Origin: Prorocentrum cordatum
Lineage: Eukaryota; Sar; Dinophyceae; Prorocentrales; Prorocentraceae
Assembly (NCBI GenBank): GCA_963575745.1
Contig: CAUYUJ010001448.1
Location: 188,001 to 252,000 of the forward strand
Direction of reading: 5' to 3'
DNA length: 64,000 bases
Both the position numbers and the translations under genes were made by a program. Below, piece by piece: positions 9,512-18,799 of this stretch. The notes below the pieces were generated by a model. The model ran no database searches. It had not been told where the DNA came from and saw nothing but the letters and a program-made list of their open reading frames with translations. Numbering within the stretch: position 1 is the stretch's first letter; each line of letters opens with the position of its first letter.

Positions 9512-11404
9512 TCACCCGCCACTGGCCCGCCTCTCCTCCGAGTCCCTCCAAGGCTGGCTCTCGGGCATGCCCTCGAGGACCGCGCGAGCAGCGGCGATCT
9601 GCGCTGGCGTGGGCACCTTTTGTTTATGGTCTGCCTTGCTCCCGCATCCAGGGGCCTCCCCCAACCACCACCACAAAGCGGCCAATGGTCTGACCCTCGA
9701 TTGCTGGTTCCATGAACAGCCTGGATGGAGGCCACAGACGGCGCGCACGTCGTAGACGGCGAGGGCCTCGTTCTCGACAAGGCGAATGTAGTGAGGACGG
9801 CCAGCCCCAGCGGGATGTGGGAGCTGCGGGCATCGGGCGACGCGCGGGCGCCTCGGCGCGCCTGCGGGGGGCGGCGGCGGCGCCGCCGCCGCAGCGTGGC
9901 CGCCCAGCGGCCCGTGCGCCAGAGCGGCGTCCGGCGCTGCTGCGGGAGGCGCCTCCGCTGGCGCGCCTTCTGCTGCGCCCTGCGCCCCGCGACCTCTCTG
10001 CCGCCAGGCGGCGGCGGCCTCCCAAGCGGCCTTCCAATCCTTCGCGTAGTCAGGCCCCTCATCCCCGCCACGCGCGCCGCTCCCCCCCCCGTCGGCGGAA
10101 GCCCCGCCAGGGCGGGAGTCGGCGAACGCCTGGAACCAGCCCGTCGCCAGGTCAACGTCCTTCTCGTGGAGGCGTGCCTCGTGTAAGTCCCGCTCCTCCG
10201 CCCAATCGACCGAATACTGCAGCTCTGAGCAACCCATGCGCGGGCGCGCAAGAAGTTCGACCCAGCGCAGCTCAGCCCGGTCGCGCCCGCACACGCGTAA
10301 GATGTGGAGGGCGACGTCGATCTCGGTTATCATCTTCAACACTCTGCGGCCCTTCCTCTCCACCCAACACCGGCGCAGAGAGAATGGCACCTCGGGGGGC
10401 GCCGCGCCGAGCCCGCATGGCTGCCCCACCACGTCGCACTCGCAGAACTCCCCCGTGAAAATAGGACTTTTCAAGTGCGAGAAGTTGCGAATCATCGCAC
10501 AGCCTCCAGGCCCTGAAACCTGGAGGGTCATCATCTTCCCGACAGTCTTGCACCTCGCAGGGGCCACCAACAACCGCAAATCTTCCACTACGCCTTGGTA
10601 CTCCCCCCGCAAGTCGGCGACGCCGCCAAGGCATTCTGCCGCGCGCGTGCAGCAAGGCCGCTCAGTTGGGAGGCCGCAGCGAATGAGTCCTGGAGGCGCC
10701 ACAGCAGCATTGTACATTTCGTCAAACGACACGGCCGTGGCTTCCACGAAGGATCCCCTCTTCAGCTTCGCATCGACATGTGCTTGCACGGCTGCGGAGA
10801 CAAGGTCCTCGGACAAGGGGAACTCGTCTGAGCCGAGACCCCAAGGCCAAGCAGCTTCGTCCGACTGGTCAACGTGGTCGCGACAGATGCGCACGTACTC
10901 GTGCAGCGGGTCTGGCTTCATCCTCTCAGCCTTGTTCGCGCGCCGAGCCGCCTCTCTCCAGCTTCGCCTCTCGGCCTCGGATGCAGCCCGCCAGTCCGCG
11001 GCCGCCTGTAGATACAGACGCCGCTCGTACTCTCTCGGGTCTGCCCATGGCGCCCGCGGCTGCGAATCTCGCAGATCAGCCACGCGACGGTGGTAAAACA
11101 TATAATGGCCCAACCTCTTGCGCCGCTGGTTGCCTCCTTTGCCTTGGGCCCAGATCGGTTTCGAGTGGCCGCTCTTCTGCAGGAGTCGGCCCCGCTTGGT
11201 GCGCAAGTCGCGCCCGCGGCGCCTTCTCCGCCCCTCTTCGTGACAGCGAACAACCTCGGAGATCACGTGCTTGGCGGAGAGCGTCGCGGCGTTCGGAGGT
11301 CTGTTGTTCATCGTCTGGAGGTGGGCTCTCATCCGCGCAAAAGCCAATCCCACGCGCCCTTCAGGGCGCAAGTGGTCTAGGGAGATTCCTCTTCCAACCC
11401 CCAT
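9512..11404 (-). CDS. Unrecognised 630-residue protein, possible partner of the adjacent transposase-like gene
   Basis: A single open frame on the minus strand begins ATG at 11404 (or at MRAHLQTMNNRPPNAATLSA 24 codons on) and ends at 9512. Residues about 45-150 are basic, with an amphipathic helix rich in Arg/Ala/Trp (REYERRLYLQAAADWRAASE) that recalls small DNA-binding helical domains, though no HMG box can be claimed. The middle (about 200-420) is ordered, with Cys-containing segments such as GEFCECDVVGQPCGLG. About 430-560 is Gly/Ala/Pro-rich, and the last 60 residues are ordered again. It follows the transposase-like frame by 77 bp on the same strand, so the two could be exons of one gene joined by a short intron across the stop at 11482. 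I chose separate entries because no phase-compatible splice pair was found. Function unknown. Confidence 0.6.
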   Translation of the reverse strand: MGVGRGISLDHLRPEGRVGLAFARMRAHLQTMNNRPPNAATLSAKHVISEVVRCHEEGRRRRRGRDLRTKRGRLLQKSGHSKPIWAQGKGGNQRRKRLGHYMFYHRRVADLRDSQPRAPWADPREYERRLYLQAAADWRAASEAERRSWREAARRANKAERMKPDPLHEYVRICRDHVDQSDEAAWPWGLGSDEFPLSEDLVSAAVQAHVDAKLKRGSFVEATAVSFDEMYNAAVAPPGLIRCGLPTERPCCTRAAECLGGVADLRGEYQGVVEDLRLLVAPARCKTVGKMMTLQVSGPGGCAMIRNFSHLKSPIFTGEFCECDVVGQPCGLGAAPPEVPFSLRRCWVERKGRRVLKMITEIDVALHILRVCGRDRAELRWVELLARPRMGCSELQYSVDWAEERDLHEARLHEKDVDLATGWFQAFADSRPGGASADGGGSGARGGDEGPDYAKDWKAAWEAAAAWRQRGRGAQGAAEGAPAEAPPAAAPDAALAHGPLGGHAAAAAPPPPPAGAPRRPRVARCPQLPHPAGAGRPHYIRLVENEALAVYDVRAVCGLHPGCSWNQQSRVRPLAALWWWLGEAPGCGSKADHKQKVPTPAQIAAARAVLEGMPESQPWRDSEERRASGG

Positions 11405-11481
11405 TCTTTCCCGTTTGCGGAGGGGTCTACCCCTCTCCCGCGCCCCCTCCCCAGGACCTGGGCGCGGGGGCCCGCAATAGG

Positions 11482-13737
11482 TTAGAGCGTCAAGAACGGC
11501 CCAAGACGGCCCCTAGGGTCGCAGACCGCAGCCGTGAAAAAGCCAACTCGCCTGGGCGACGTTTCTGGATGGGCTGGCGGGGATCTGCGCAACGCCAACA
11601 ATTCGGAATGCACCGTCGAGGCCATCGCGTACCTAAAGCATGCGGAGAGAAAGCGCTGCACCTCTGGCAGGAAAAGGTCGTCAACGCCCGTGGTGCACAT
11701 CTTCCTCAGCCTCAAGGAGAACCCCGAGTCCAGGCAACACTCGTTTGCCCGAAAGAGTTCTTCGCCTTCTGCGCGGCGGGCCCCCATGTCCAGGGAGGCG
11801 TCCACGAGCCGCATGAGCCTCCATGGGTAACCGCTCAAACGAATGTCGAAGCGACGATAAAAGGACCCAGTGAATACGTGGACGATGGCGTCTGCTTCGC
11901 GGAGGACCTCGCCGGGCCAGGACGCGAGGGGGCCGTGCAGGGCAAGCGGCAATCTCCACAAGTCGTAATGTCCAGCTGCAGCGGGGTCAAAGGCTGAGCT
12001 CAGCTGAGCGAGCGTGTCAAAGACGACGCTCGCGCAGAATGACGACAGCGCAGACCCCTTGGGGTCGAGCCAGCCATGCAAAGACCCACGTTTGAAACAT
12101 GCGTAATGAAATCGCATCCCCACGGCGGCCACGGCCACCCACAGGACCAGCCGTTGCCGCGCAAGTAGATCGGAGAGAAACCTCATCATCTTGACGGTGC
12201 GAACATGCTGTTCACGCCTGAAATCCCCCAGGCCCGCTGCGCCGCTGCCGCTCTCGAGGCCGCCATCTTCCCGCCGCATGGCGCGCACAGCAGCGCCGCG
12301 CGTCTTCTCGAGCGCACGCGGCAGCAATCCATGCAAGGAGATCAACAGCAGCAAGACGCACGCGGTGGGATGCACAGTGTTCCAGCGGTTCAACGCGGGC
12401 ACTGCCAAACGCCTGCGCAAAGGAACCATCACCGCCGCCACCGCTCTGTCGACAGACTCCTGCCTGTTCGCGCAGCAGTCGCGGCCCCTGCAATGGTGCA
12501 CAGGCCTCTCTTGAGACACGTCGCCGGTGAACATCTCCTTGATCAAGTCGACCTCTGGCTTGGTGAGGCCTCTACGTTGGCCGCGCGCCGCTGTCACCTC
12601 CTCGTCCTCCACGTCCTCATCCATCTGGCGGTCGCAATACCCGAGCAGCATGTCGAGCTTCCCCCTGTCCGCTGGATTCGGCGCGCCCCGCCGCACCTCC
12701 AGACCAGCCTCCTCGTCCGACAGGATTTGCCGCAGAGCTGTCTCGAGGGCCCGCAAGTTGGCCCCTGTTTGCAAGTGTCTGACAGTGGAAAACATGCCGC
12801 CGACGACCCCCGTCATGTCCCCGACCGACTGCAAACATATTGCGGTTTGATGCTGCAAACAAAAAGAAGGCAACAGGAGGACCCACCAGGGCAACGTCTG
12901 CAGCAAATATTTGCACACCAGCCCGTTTGCGGCCACAGAATCGACGCTCGGGGACAAGCACGCCAGCAGCGCCGACGGCCAGAGCTCATCCATATCCACG
13001 CGCAACGCCCGCGCGAGGCCTCCGAGCATGCAGTCGGCGGTTGCAGATTCCAGCACGGACGGTGGGAAGATGAGCTCTTGGCTGTGGACGCGGAGGTCCT
13101 CGTCTTCCCAATGCAACACGCCGTGCTGTGTCATCACTTGCTGCCCACAAGGAGGCTTGCCGTCGTTCAGCTGCACAGTGAACTTGGTTTCGTCCCACTG
13201 CAGATGCATAACCAACCAATTGTGTTCTGCCCCAGGCGCTCTGAGCACTTGGCGCTCTATTTGGACACGTTGGCTGTCGCAATAAAGCTCCGCCAAAGCC
13301 GATCTCAATTGGCGAACGAAAAGATGGCTGCCTTTGATTCCGGTGCCTCTGAAAACCTTGGCGACGCCGCTAGCAGCCATCCGCAGATTCTCTTTGCTGA
13401 ACACTGCGCGGAGCATTGTCCGAGGAAGCCACTGATCCCAGCGAAATCTTGGCGACTTCTTGCGCGGGCCTTCCTGCCCCTCCCCCATCGCGTCCACCTG
13501 TCGCTTGGCATTGTCCAAATTGTGCGTGGCCATCTGCGCCTGCAGCTCCATGTCCAGCTGGAGCCGCGCATCGCCCCTAGCCCGACGAGCTGCAGCGGCA
13601 GCCGCGCCCAGAGGCACCAGGCCGCGCCTGCCTGGGCGGGGCCCGGGGCGGCGCGCTTCTGCTGCACCTCGAGCCCCGAGCCCGTCGCCGCCCACGAGGC
13701 GACCCAACGCGTCCCGAGCAGCTGCGAACAGATCCAT
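11482..13737 (-). CDS. hAT-like (RNase H-fold) transposase-like protein
   Basis: One open frame of 751 codons from ATG at 13737 (MDLFAAARDALGRLVGGDGL) to a stop at 11482. After a low-complexity N-terminus, landmarks occur in the order expected of hAT-type transposases: Asp about 183 (LQWDETKF), an Asp-x-x-x-Asn segment (SPSVDSVAANGLV, about 270), a C-x-x-H (FCLQHQTAICLQ, about 292) and an RW motif (LNRWNTVHPTACVL, about 448). The C-terminal third is hydrophobic and helical. I see no BED finger at the N-terminus and cannot place a catalytic Glu with confidence, so activity is unproved. A domesticated copy or a dinoflagellate-specific family member is equally possible. No terminal inverted repeats were recognised nearby. 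Two copies of the recurrent 19-base motif lie in frame (12280-12297, 13650-13668). Confidence 0.5.
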   Translation of the reverse strand: MDLFAAARDALGRLVGGDGLGARGAAEARRPGPRPGRRGLVPLGAAAAAARRARGDARLQLDMELQAQMATHNLDNAKRQVDAMGEGQEGPRKKSPRFRWDQWLPRTMLRAVFSKENLRMAASGVAKVFRGTGIKGSHLFVRQLRSALAELYCDSQRVQIERQVLRAPGAEHNWLVMHLQWDETKFTVQLNDGKPPCGQQVMTQHGVLHWEDEDLRVHSQELIFPPSVLESATADCMLGGLARALRVDMDELWPSALLACLSPSVDSVAANGLVCKYLLQTLPWWVLLLPSFCLQHQTAICLQSVGDMTGVVGGMFSTVRHLQTGANLRALETALRQILSDEEAGLEVRRGAPNPADRGKLDMLLGYCDRQMDEDVEDEEVTAARGQRRGLTKPEVDLIKEMFTGDVSQERPVHHCRGRDCCANRQESVDRAVAAVMVPLRRRLAVPALNRWNTVHPTACVLLLLISLHGLLPRALEKTRGAAVRAMRREDGGLESGSGAAGLGDFRREQHVRTVKMMRFLSDLLARQRLVLWVAVAAVGMRFHYACFKRGSLHGWLDPKGSALSSFCASVVFDTLAQLSSAFDPAAAGHYDLWRLPLALHGPLASWPGEVLREADAIVHVFTGSFYRRFDIRLSGYPWRLMRLVDASLDMGARRAEGEELFRANECCLDSGFSLRLRKMCTTGVDDLFLPEVQRFLSACFRYAMASTVHSELLALRRSPPAHPETSPRRVGFFTAAVCDPRGRLGPFLTL

Positions 13738-14585
13738 TCGGGCACATGACCACCAGCGCGCTGGAGCCACAAGGACTACAGATGCACGGCTCACACGATA
13801 GAGGCCCCCAGCCTCCTGCTAGGTTTCTCCTCTTCCTTTTCCTCCTCCTCCTCCTCCTCCTCCTATTCCTCCTCCTCCTTCTCCGGTTTGCTCGACGCGG
13901 GCCCGCGCGTCACTTCTCGAGCGGTCACGGGCGCCACCGATGACGCTTGCCACCATGCGGAAGGCAGCGTCGGGTAATGAGCAGGGGTGCTCCCTGGCTT
14001 GTCACTCACAGCAGTCTGCTTTCTCCTGCGCCCCCCCCTCCTCCTCCTCCTCCTCCTCTCCTCCGCGTTCGTTACTTATTCCTCCTCCCGCGCCCCCCCC
14101 CCCCCTCTTCCTCGAGGCGGCCTGGCGCTACAACGTCTTGCAACGACCACCTTTGAAGCGGGGGTGCCCCCAGCATCCGTTCGCCGCACGGAGTGACCAC
14201 ATAGTGAGTACCTTAGCCTTCGCCTTTCTCTCCCCATCCTCCTCCCGTCCTGGTCTCTTCCCCCTCCCTTCCACCTCGCTTCCTCCTCCCTTGCTCCTCC
14301 CTTTCTCCCCCCGTCCTCCCCCCGTCCTCATCCAATCCTCCTCCCTTCCCCCTTGCTCCTCCCTTCCCCCCCCCGTTGGCCCCCCTTCCTCCTCCTGTCC
14401 TCCTCTCTTCCTCTTCCCTTCCTCCTCCCTTCCTCATCCCCTCCTCCTCTCTTCCCTCTACCTTCCCCCCCCCTTCCTCCTAGTCGCCGCGGCGCGGCAG
14501 GAAACGCATTCACAACAGTCGTTTCAATCATGAGCCGCCGCAGCCGCGGGGTGCGCCACAACCACAAAGGAGGAAAGATGTCCGC

Positions 14586-14622
<37 letters not shown>

Positions 14623-15273
14623 CACGACGGGCTCCACGACGACGACGACGACGACGACGACCACGACCACGACAACGACGTCCACGACGACGACAACGAC
14701 GACGAACACGACCACGACCACGACGACGACGACCACGACGACGACGGCCACGACGACGATGACAACGACGACCACGACGAGGACGAGGACGATGACGACG
14801 ACGACGACGACGACGACGATCACGACCACGACCACGACGACGACGACGACCTCGGGAAGCCCTCTACAGATACCCTTGGGGTAATTTTGGGGGAGGAACC
14901 TCTTGAAGCCTACTCGGCGTCCTCTCGGGGCCGTCTTGGAGCCCACTGGTGCCTCTTGGAACCTCTGCAAGCTTCCCCAGGCCGCGTTGGGGCTCTGTCA
15001 GCCCAGGGTTCCCCACCTCGTTGGGGGTGCTCTGTCACCCGACATCTTCTTTTTTTCATGTGCGAACGTTGCGCACGAAGCTCTCAAAGGAATAATCCGC
15101 AGCGAATTGGCGCCGTTCCAAATGCCAGCAATTCGGGCGCGGCTGCTTTGCAGGCCGTCACCAGGAGAGGGAGTAGGGAGAAGCGCGCTGATGCTGCACC
15201 AGAGGAGGCGAAGAGGAATGAACAGGTGGCGGGGGCTGCCTGCTAGTTGGACAGCTCGCGGGAAACAGATAAA
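13738..15273. other. Gene-free, low-complexity region
   Basis: CCT-type pyrimidine tracts at 13826-13875, 14030-14110 and 14210-14490 on the plus strand, then a GAC triplet array (14587-14850). The only further recognisable piece is a 19-base motif copy at 15182-15200, just downstream of the sulfotransferase stop. It should contain that gene's 3' UTR and the 5' region of the gene starting at 13737. Confidence 0.5.
14587..14850. repeat. Imperfect (GAC)n triplet array
   Basis: GACGACGAC interrupted by CAC and AAC triplets for about 260 bp. It reads as poly-Asp/His on the plus strand, which is an artefact of the array. The right flank resembles, in inverted orientation, the flanks of arrays at 22.5 and 48.9 kb. 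Confidence 0.95.
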
Positions 15274-16390
15274 TCACGCCGCTCCGCAAACTTTATAAAC
15301 ATCCTCGACACTCACGTGGTCGACTGGAAGTTTGCCGTCGGCGGGCGGGTACCAGCAAGTGGCAAACAAGCCTTTGTACCGTTGAGCCCTCGACACCATG
15401 CAATCGACCATCTGATCGTCCAGGGTCACTGGCGTTTGCACCTCCTCCCTCAGCGCCTCCACCGCCCGCCCCTTGTCGGCGTGGTGGCCCCCCAGAAGCC
15501 TGCGCTCTGGATGAAACGGCAACCCCTTGGTTTGCAGGCCAGCCCTGACGAGCTCATTCAGCACGAGTTCGGGCCTGCACACGAGGTCCTCGTGCCGCAC
15601 GACGAGGACGCGATGGGTTGGAGACGCCGGGCTGCCCACGCCAGTACCGTGGAGCACTGCGGCCATGTAGTGGCACCACAAGTCGAACGCATCCTCGAAC
15701 TCTGGATCGTAATCGACGCGGCCTTTCGCCTAGGCGGGCCAGCGGACGTGCGCAGGTTCGTCTCTCGGCCCCCGCAAGAGCCAACTCACGTCCCCCATCC
15801 TCCGAACCCGCTTCGTGCCGCTGGCAGAGTTCGGCATCAGTTCGTAGGCGCCCTTCGACATCGCCCTGACCCACCTGGGGGAGGGGGATTGCGAGAGCAG
15901 CATGGCATGATAGTTTGGGGGAAGTGAGAAGACGGGAGGGCAGGCAGGCTGATACCTCAAAAGCTGGCGCGCTTCTGCTGCACCATTGGCCCGAAAGACC
16001 CGTCGGCCGCCTGGTCGGCTCGCGCGTGCACACCAGAACCACCACTGGGCGGCCCTGCTCATCCTCTGGCGGAAACTCCAACGGCGTGAGGAGCAGGTCG
16101 TGCTTCCACACGTGGCGGCCGTTGAAGGAGACGCACCCGTCCCACCTGCTCTTGCGCACCTCGACGTCGAAGTGCCGCTCCATGTAACTGTGGAGGGCGT
16201 GCGTCCCCGTTTTCCAGAGCCCCTGCACGACAACGCACGGCCGCTGGTACTTGCCGCCTGCATTGAGCTGCAGGTGGTCGTCCTGCATGCGACAGTACCC
16301 CACGGGCGTGCCCACCACAGGTACAGGCAGCACAACGTGGATGGACACCTCCTCGAAGTGGAGCGGCTCCCCTGGGCTCCCGCGCGGCAC
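15274..16390 (-). CDS. Sulfotransferase-family protein (PAPS-dependent), 5' end unresolved
   Basis: Exons (minus): 16390-15984, 15874-15790 and 15729-15274, phases consistent, stop at 15274. The fold is indicated by a 5'-phosphosulfate-binding-like loop VVVQGLWKTGTHAL (Lys-Thr-Gly-Thr, compare KxGT), a following strand with Arg-Glu-Pro (VVVLVCTREP), and the distal 3'-phosphate/dimer-region pattern HRVLVVRHEDLVCRPE. The family transfers sulfate from PAPS to carbohydrate, lipid or protein acceptors; the acceptor cannot be told. The intron 15983-15875 starts with GTGCAGCAGAAGCGCGCC, the recurrent motif; splicing there restores QWWVRAMSKGAYELMP. The intron 15789-15730 starts GTGAGT and removes an in-frame TAG. 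Upstream of 16390 an AG|G acceptor is clear, so earlier exons exist; they may be those of 16738-18154 or separate. Confidence 0.75.
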
Positions 16391-16737
16391 CTGTGACTGA
16401 GAGGGGGGGCCAGGCGAGGACTCTCCCTTGGTCTTCCCGTGGCCTTCCTGACCCCCATCATGCCTGATTCCAGTATAACCTCCCCAACCCCCTCCCCTTG
16501 GGAATGGGTCGATTTCCACGACGACCAGAGTCGAACGGGGTGGAGGTGTGGTCGGAATCGATCAGGCGGAATCTATTGGAGCCAATTGGAATCGGAATCG
16601 ATCGCGCTGGGGATCGGATCGAACGCGGGCCCGACGGGAATCGCTCGGCACTCGGGCTCCTCGAAGAAGCCCCGTCAGACGCGTTCGGAAGCGGACTCAG
16701 AATCGAGCGGACTCGATAGAAATCGAAATCGGAAACG
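16391..16737 (-). other. Probable intron or spacer with GAATCG-type degenerate repeats
   Basis: Between the Pro/Ala-rich frame and the sulfotransferase acceptor. 16540-16735 is built of imperfect GGAATCGATC/ATCGGAATCG units. The stretch next to the acceptor at 16391 is pyrimidine-rich on the minus strand, ending CCCCCTCTCAGTCACAG. The donor partner was not located. Confidence 0.4.
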
Positions 16738-18154
16738 TCAAAAATCAGACTCGGCTTCGTCGCCCTCGAATTTTGGCCCCGTGTCCGCGTAGCCCACGGC
16801 GACGGCGCCCGTCCCCGCGCCGTCGGGCACGGGGGGCGGCGCCGACGCATCGGCAGGCGGCGCCAGCGGCGGCGGCGGCGCCAGCGGCGGCGGCGGTGGA
16901 AGCCCAGCCGCTACGACCTCCGCGGTCGCGAAGGCTCTGGCAGCTCTGCGGCGGGCCTGTCCTGCAACGGCGCGCGCTGCAGCGCCACTCGTTCTCTGGT
17001 GCGCAGTCCCCCAGTCGGCCGCAAGCGACGCGAAGGCCTCGGCCTCGGCGCTGTCTCGGACGACGCGCCTCTTCGACGCAGGCTCGGGCGGGCCCGCCGG
17101 ACTGCCCACCTCCGCGTCCGCCTCCGCGTCGGAGCCCTCCACCACGAGCGGCGCCGCAGCAGGCGGCCCTGACGACGAAGCAGCAGCCCCAACGCGCGCG
17201 GCAGCACCAGACTGGGCCGCGATCGTCGCGATGGGGATTTGGCCGCCGACAGCGCCAGGCGGCCCCGTCGACATCTCCTGGCCAGCGTCGGGGGCGGGCG
17301 GCAGCGCGAGCAACGGCGTCGGAGGCGCGTGCTCGAGCGACGGCGGCGCCCCGCACTCCGACCAGGGCCCGAGGAGAAGCTGCGGGGCGGCCGACTCGCC
17401 GTGGATCCACGGCTCAGAGGTGCTGAACACCAGGAGAGTGCGCAAGTCGTCGGCCGCGGTGTCGGGCACGCCCAAAGGCGACCAAGGGTAAGGCTGCATC
17501 GGCGTCGGGGGCCCCCTCGGGGGGGCGCGGCGCCCAAGGAGAACCTCGATCCGCTCGTTGATGGCGGAAAGAAGCAGTGCTCGGCCAGCGATGGGAAACC
17601 GCCCCTGCTCCTCCGCGCGCGGCGGCGCGCGGCTCGCCAGCTCCAGCTCCATGGACTGCTCGGCCTCGGACGGTCCAGGCGCGGGCGGCTCCTCTGGCAG
17701 CGGCGGGCCCGGCTGCTCTGGGAGCCCCTGGCGCACGCCCCCGAACCAGTGCTTCAGCCGCCACTTCACCTGCGAGTCGGCGGGGGGGGGACATGAAGGA
17801 GAGAGAAGGGCGTGACAGGAACATGGCGGGCCCGATTTGCAAACTATGCCGATTCACCTTGCTCTCCCGATTCTTGCCGCCCCGCTTGTGCCTCGCCGAA
17901 GCGAAACCCTTGGCTTCCCACGGCGGAACGCTCTGGGAGGGGCCGGCGCGCTCGGCTGCACCATGGCCCCCCCCCTCGTCGCGCCATGGAGCCGCGGCGT
18001 GCGCCTCCGCCTCCGCCTCCGCGGCAGCGGCCCTGCTGCTCGAGGCGGAGGGCCACCGCCAGGCGCTCCGCCAACCGCTGTCGGAGGCCCAGGCGGAGGA
18101 CCGCCAGTCGCCGTCGGAAGACCACGCCCCGCTCCACCAACCACCCCAGGCCAT
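16738..18154 (-). CDS. Trp-rich N-terminus, Pro/Ala-rich protein, unrecognised
   Basis: Exon 1 18154-17858 and exon 2 17769-16738 are joined by an 88-nt GT-AG intron whose two ends share AGGTGAA, in phase 0. The start MAWGGWWSGAWSSDGDWRSS is a striking Trp/Gly/Ser-rich repeat followed by an Ala/Glu-rich stretch. Exon 2 opens with KWRLKHWFGGVRQGLPEQPG, then Pro/Ala/Gly low complexity, an acidic patch (EGSDAEADAEVGSP), a basic KRRVV and a Pro-rich tail ending in acidic GDEAESDF and a stop. Composition suggests a mostly disordered, possibly RNA- or chromatin-associated protein, but nothing identifies it. The stop at 16738 could instead lie in an intron if exon 2 feeds into the sulfotransferase exon at 16390; no donor supporting this was found. 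Confidence 0.55.
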
Positions 18155-18255
18155 GGCGTCTGCCAGGGGCAGCGGCAACGGGAGCTGCGAACGCGCAGCG
18201 CGGCAACACGTGCTCGCTGCTCGAACCAACGCAGCAGCAAGGAGCGAGAACGCAT

Positions 18256-18650
18256 GCATGACGCCTCTTCCCCCTTTTCCCGTGTTCCTTTTCCTCCTCT
18301 TCCTCTTCTTCCCTCTCCTCCTCCTCCTCCTCCTCGTCTTCCTCCTCCCCCTCCCCCCCCTCCTCCTCATCCTCCTCCTCCTCCTCCTCCTCCCCTCCTC
18401 CTCCTCCTCCTCCGTCCTCCCCCCCTCCTCCTCCCCTCCTCCTCCTCCTCCTCCTCCTCCTCCTCCTCTCCTCCTCCTCCTCCTCCTCCTCCTCCTCCTC
18501 CTCCTCCTCCTCCTCCTCCCTCCTCCTCCTCCTCCTCCTCCCTCCTCCTCCCCCCTCCTCCCCCCCCCCCTTCCTACTCCTCCTCCTCGTCCTCCTCCTT
18601 CTCCTCTTCATCCTCCTCCTCCTCCCCCTCCTCCTTCCCTGGCCGCTGGT
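18256..18650. repeat. (CCT)n-type pyrimidine array, about 395 bp
   Basis: Almost uninterrupted CCT/CTC on the plus strand with small CCCC and TTCC interruptions. Upstream of the 18154 start codon, so it lies in the 5' region of the minus-strand gene. All long frames through it are artefacts. Confidence 0.95.
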
Positions 18651-18799
18651 GGACCCTGCCACTGCCACTGGGACCTTCACCGGAGCTCCCTCATTATGGG
18701 GCCACGGAGCGTGCGAGAGATGCGCCGGAATTGACCTGCGGAGAGCGGCCGCAAGGATGGGAGGAGGGAGGGGGAGAGGGGCCCGATACACTCATAAAC

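Noticed and set aside
12280-12297. 19-base motif as plain Gly-Ala-Ala low complexity
   Set aside because: Rejected as a full explanation because copies also occur outside frame, in an intron and in a 3' flank, and use A/T third positions; kept as a finding instead.
14353-15246. Poly-Asp protein over the GAC array
   Set aside because: Explained entirely by the triplet array; flanks show no domain.
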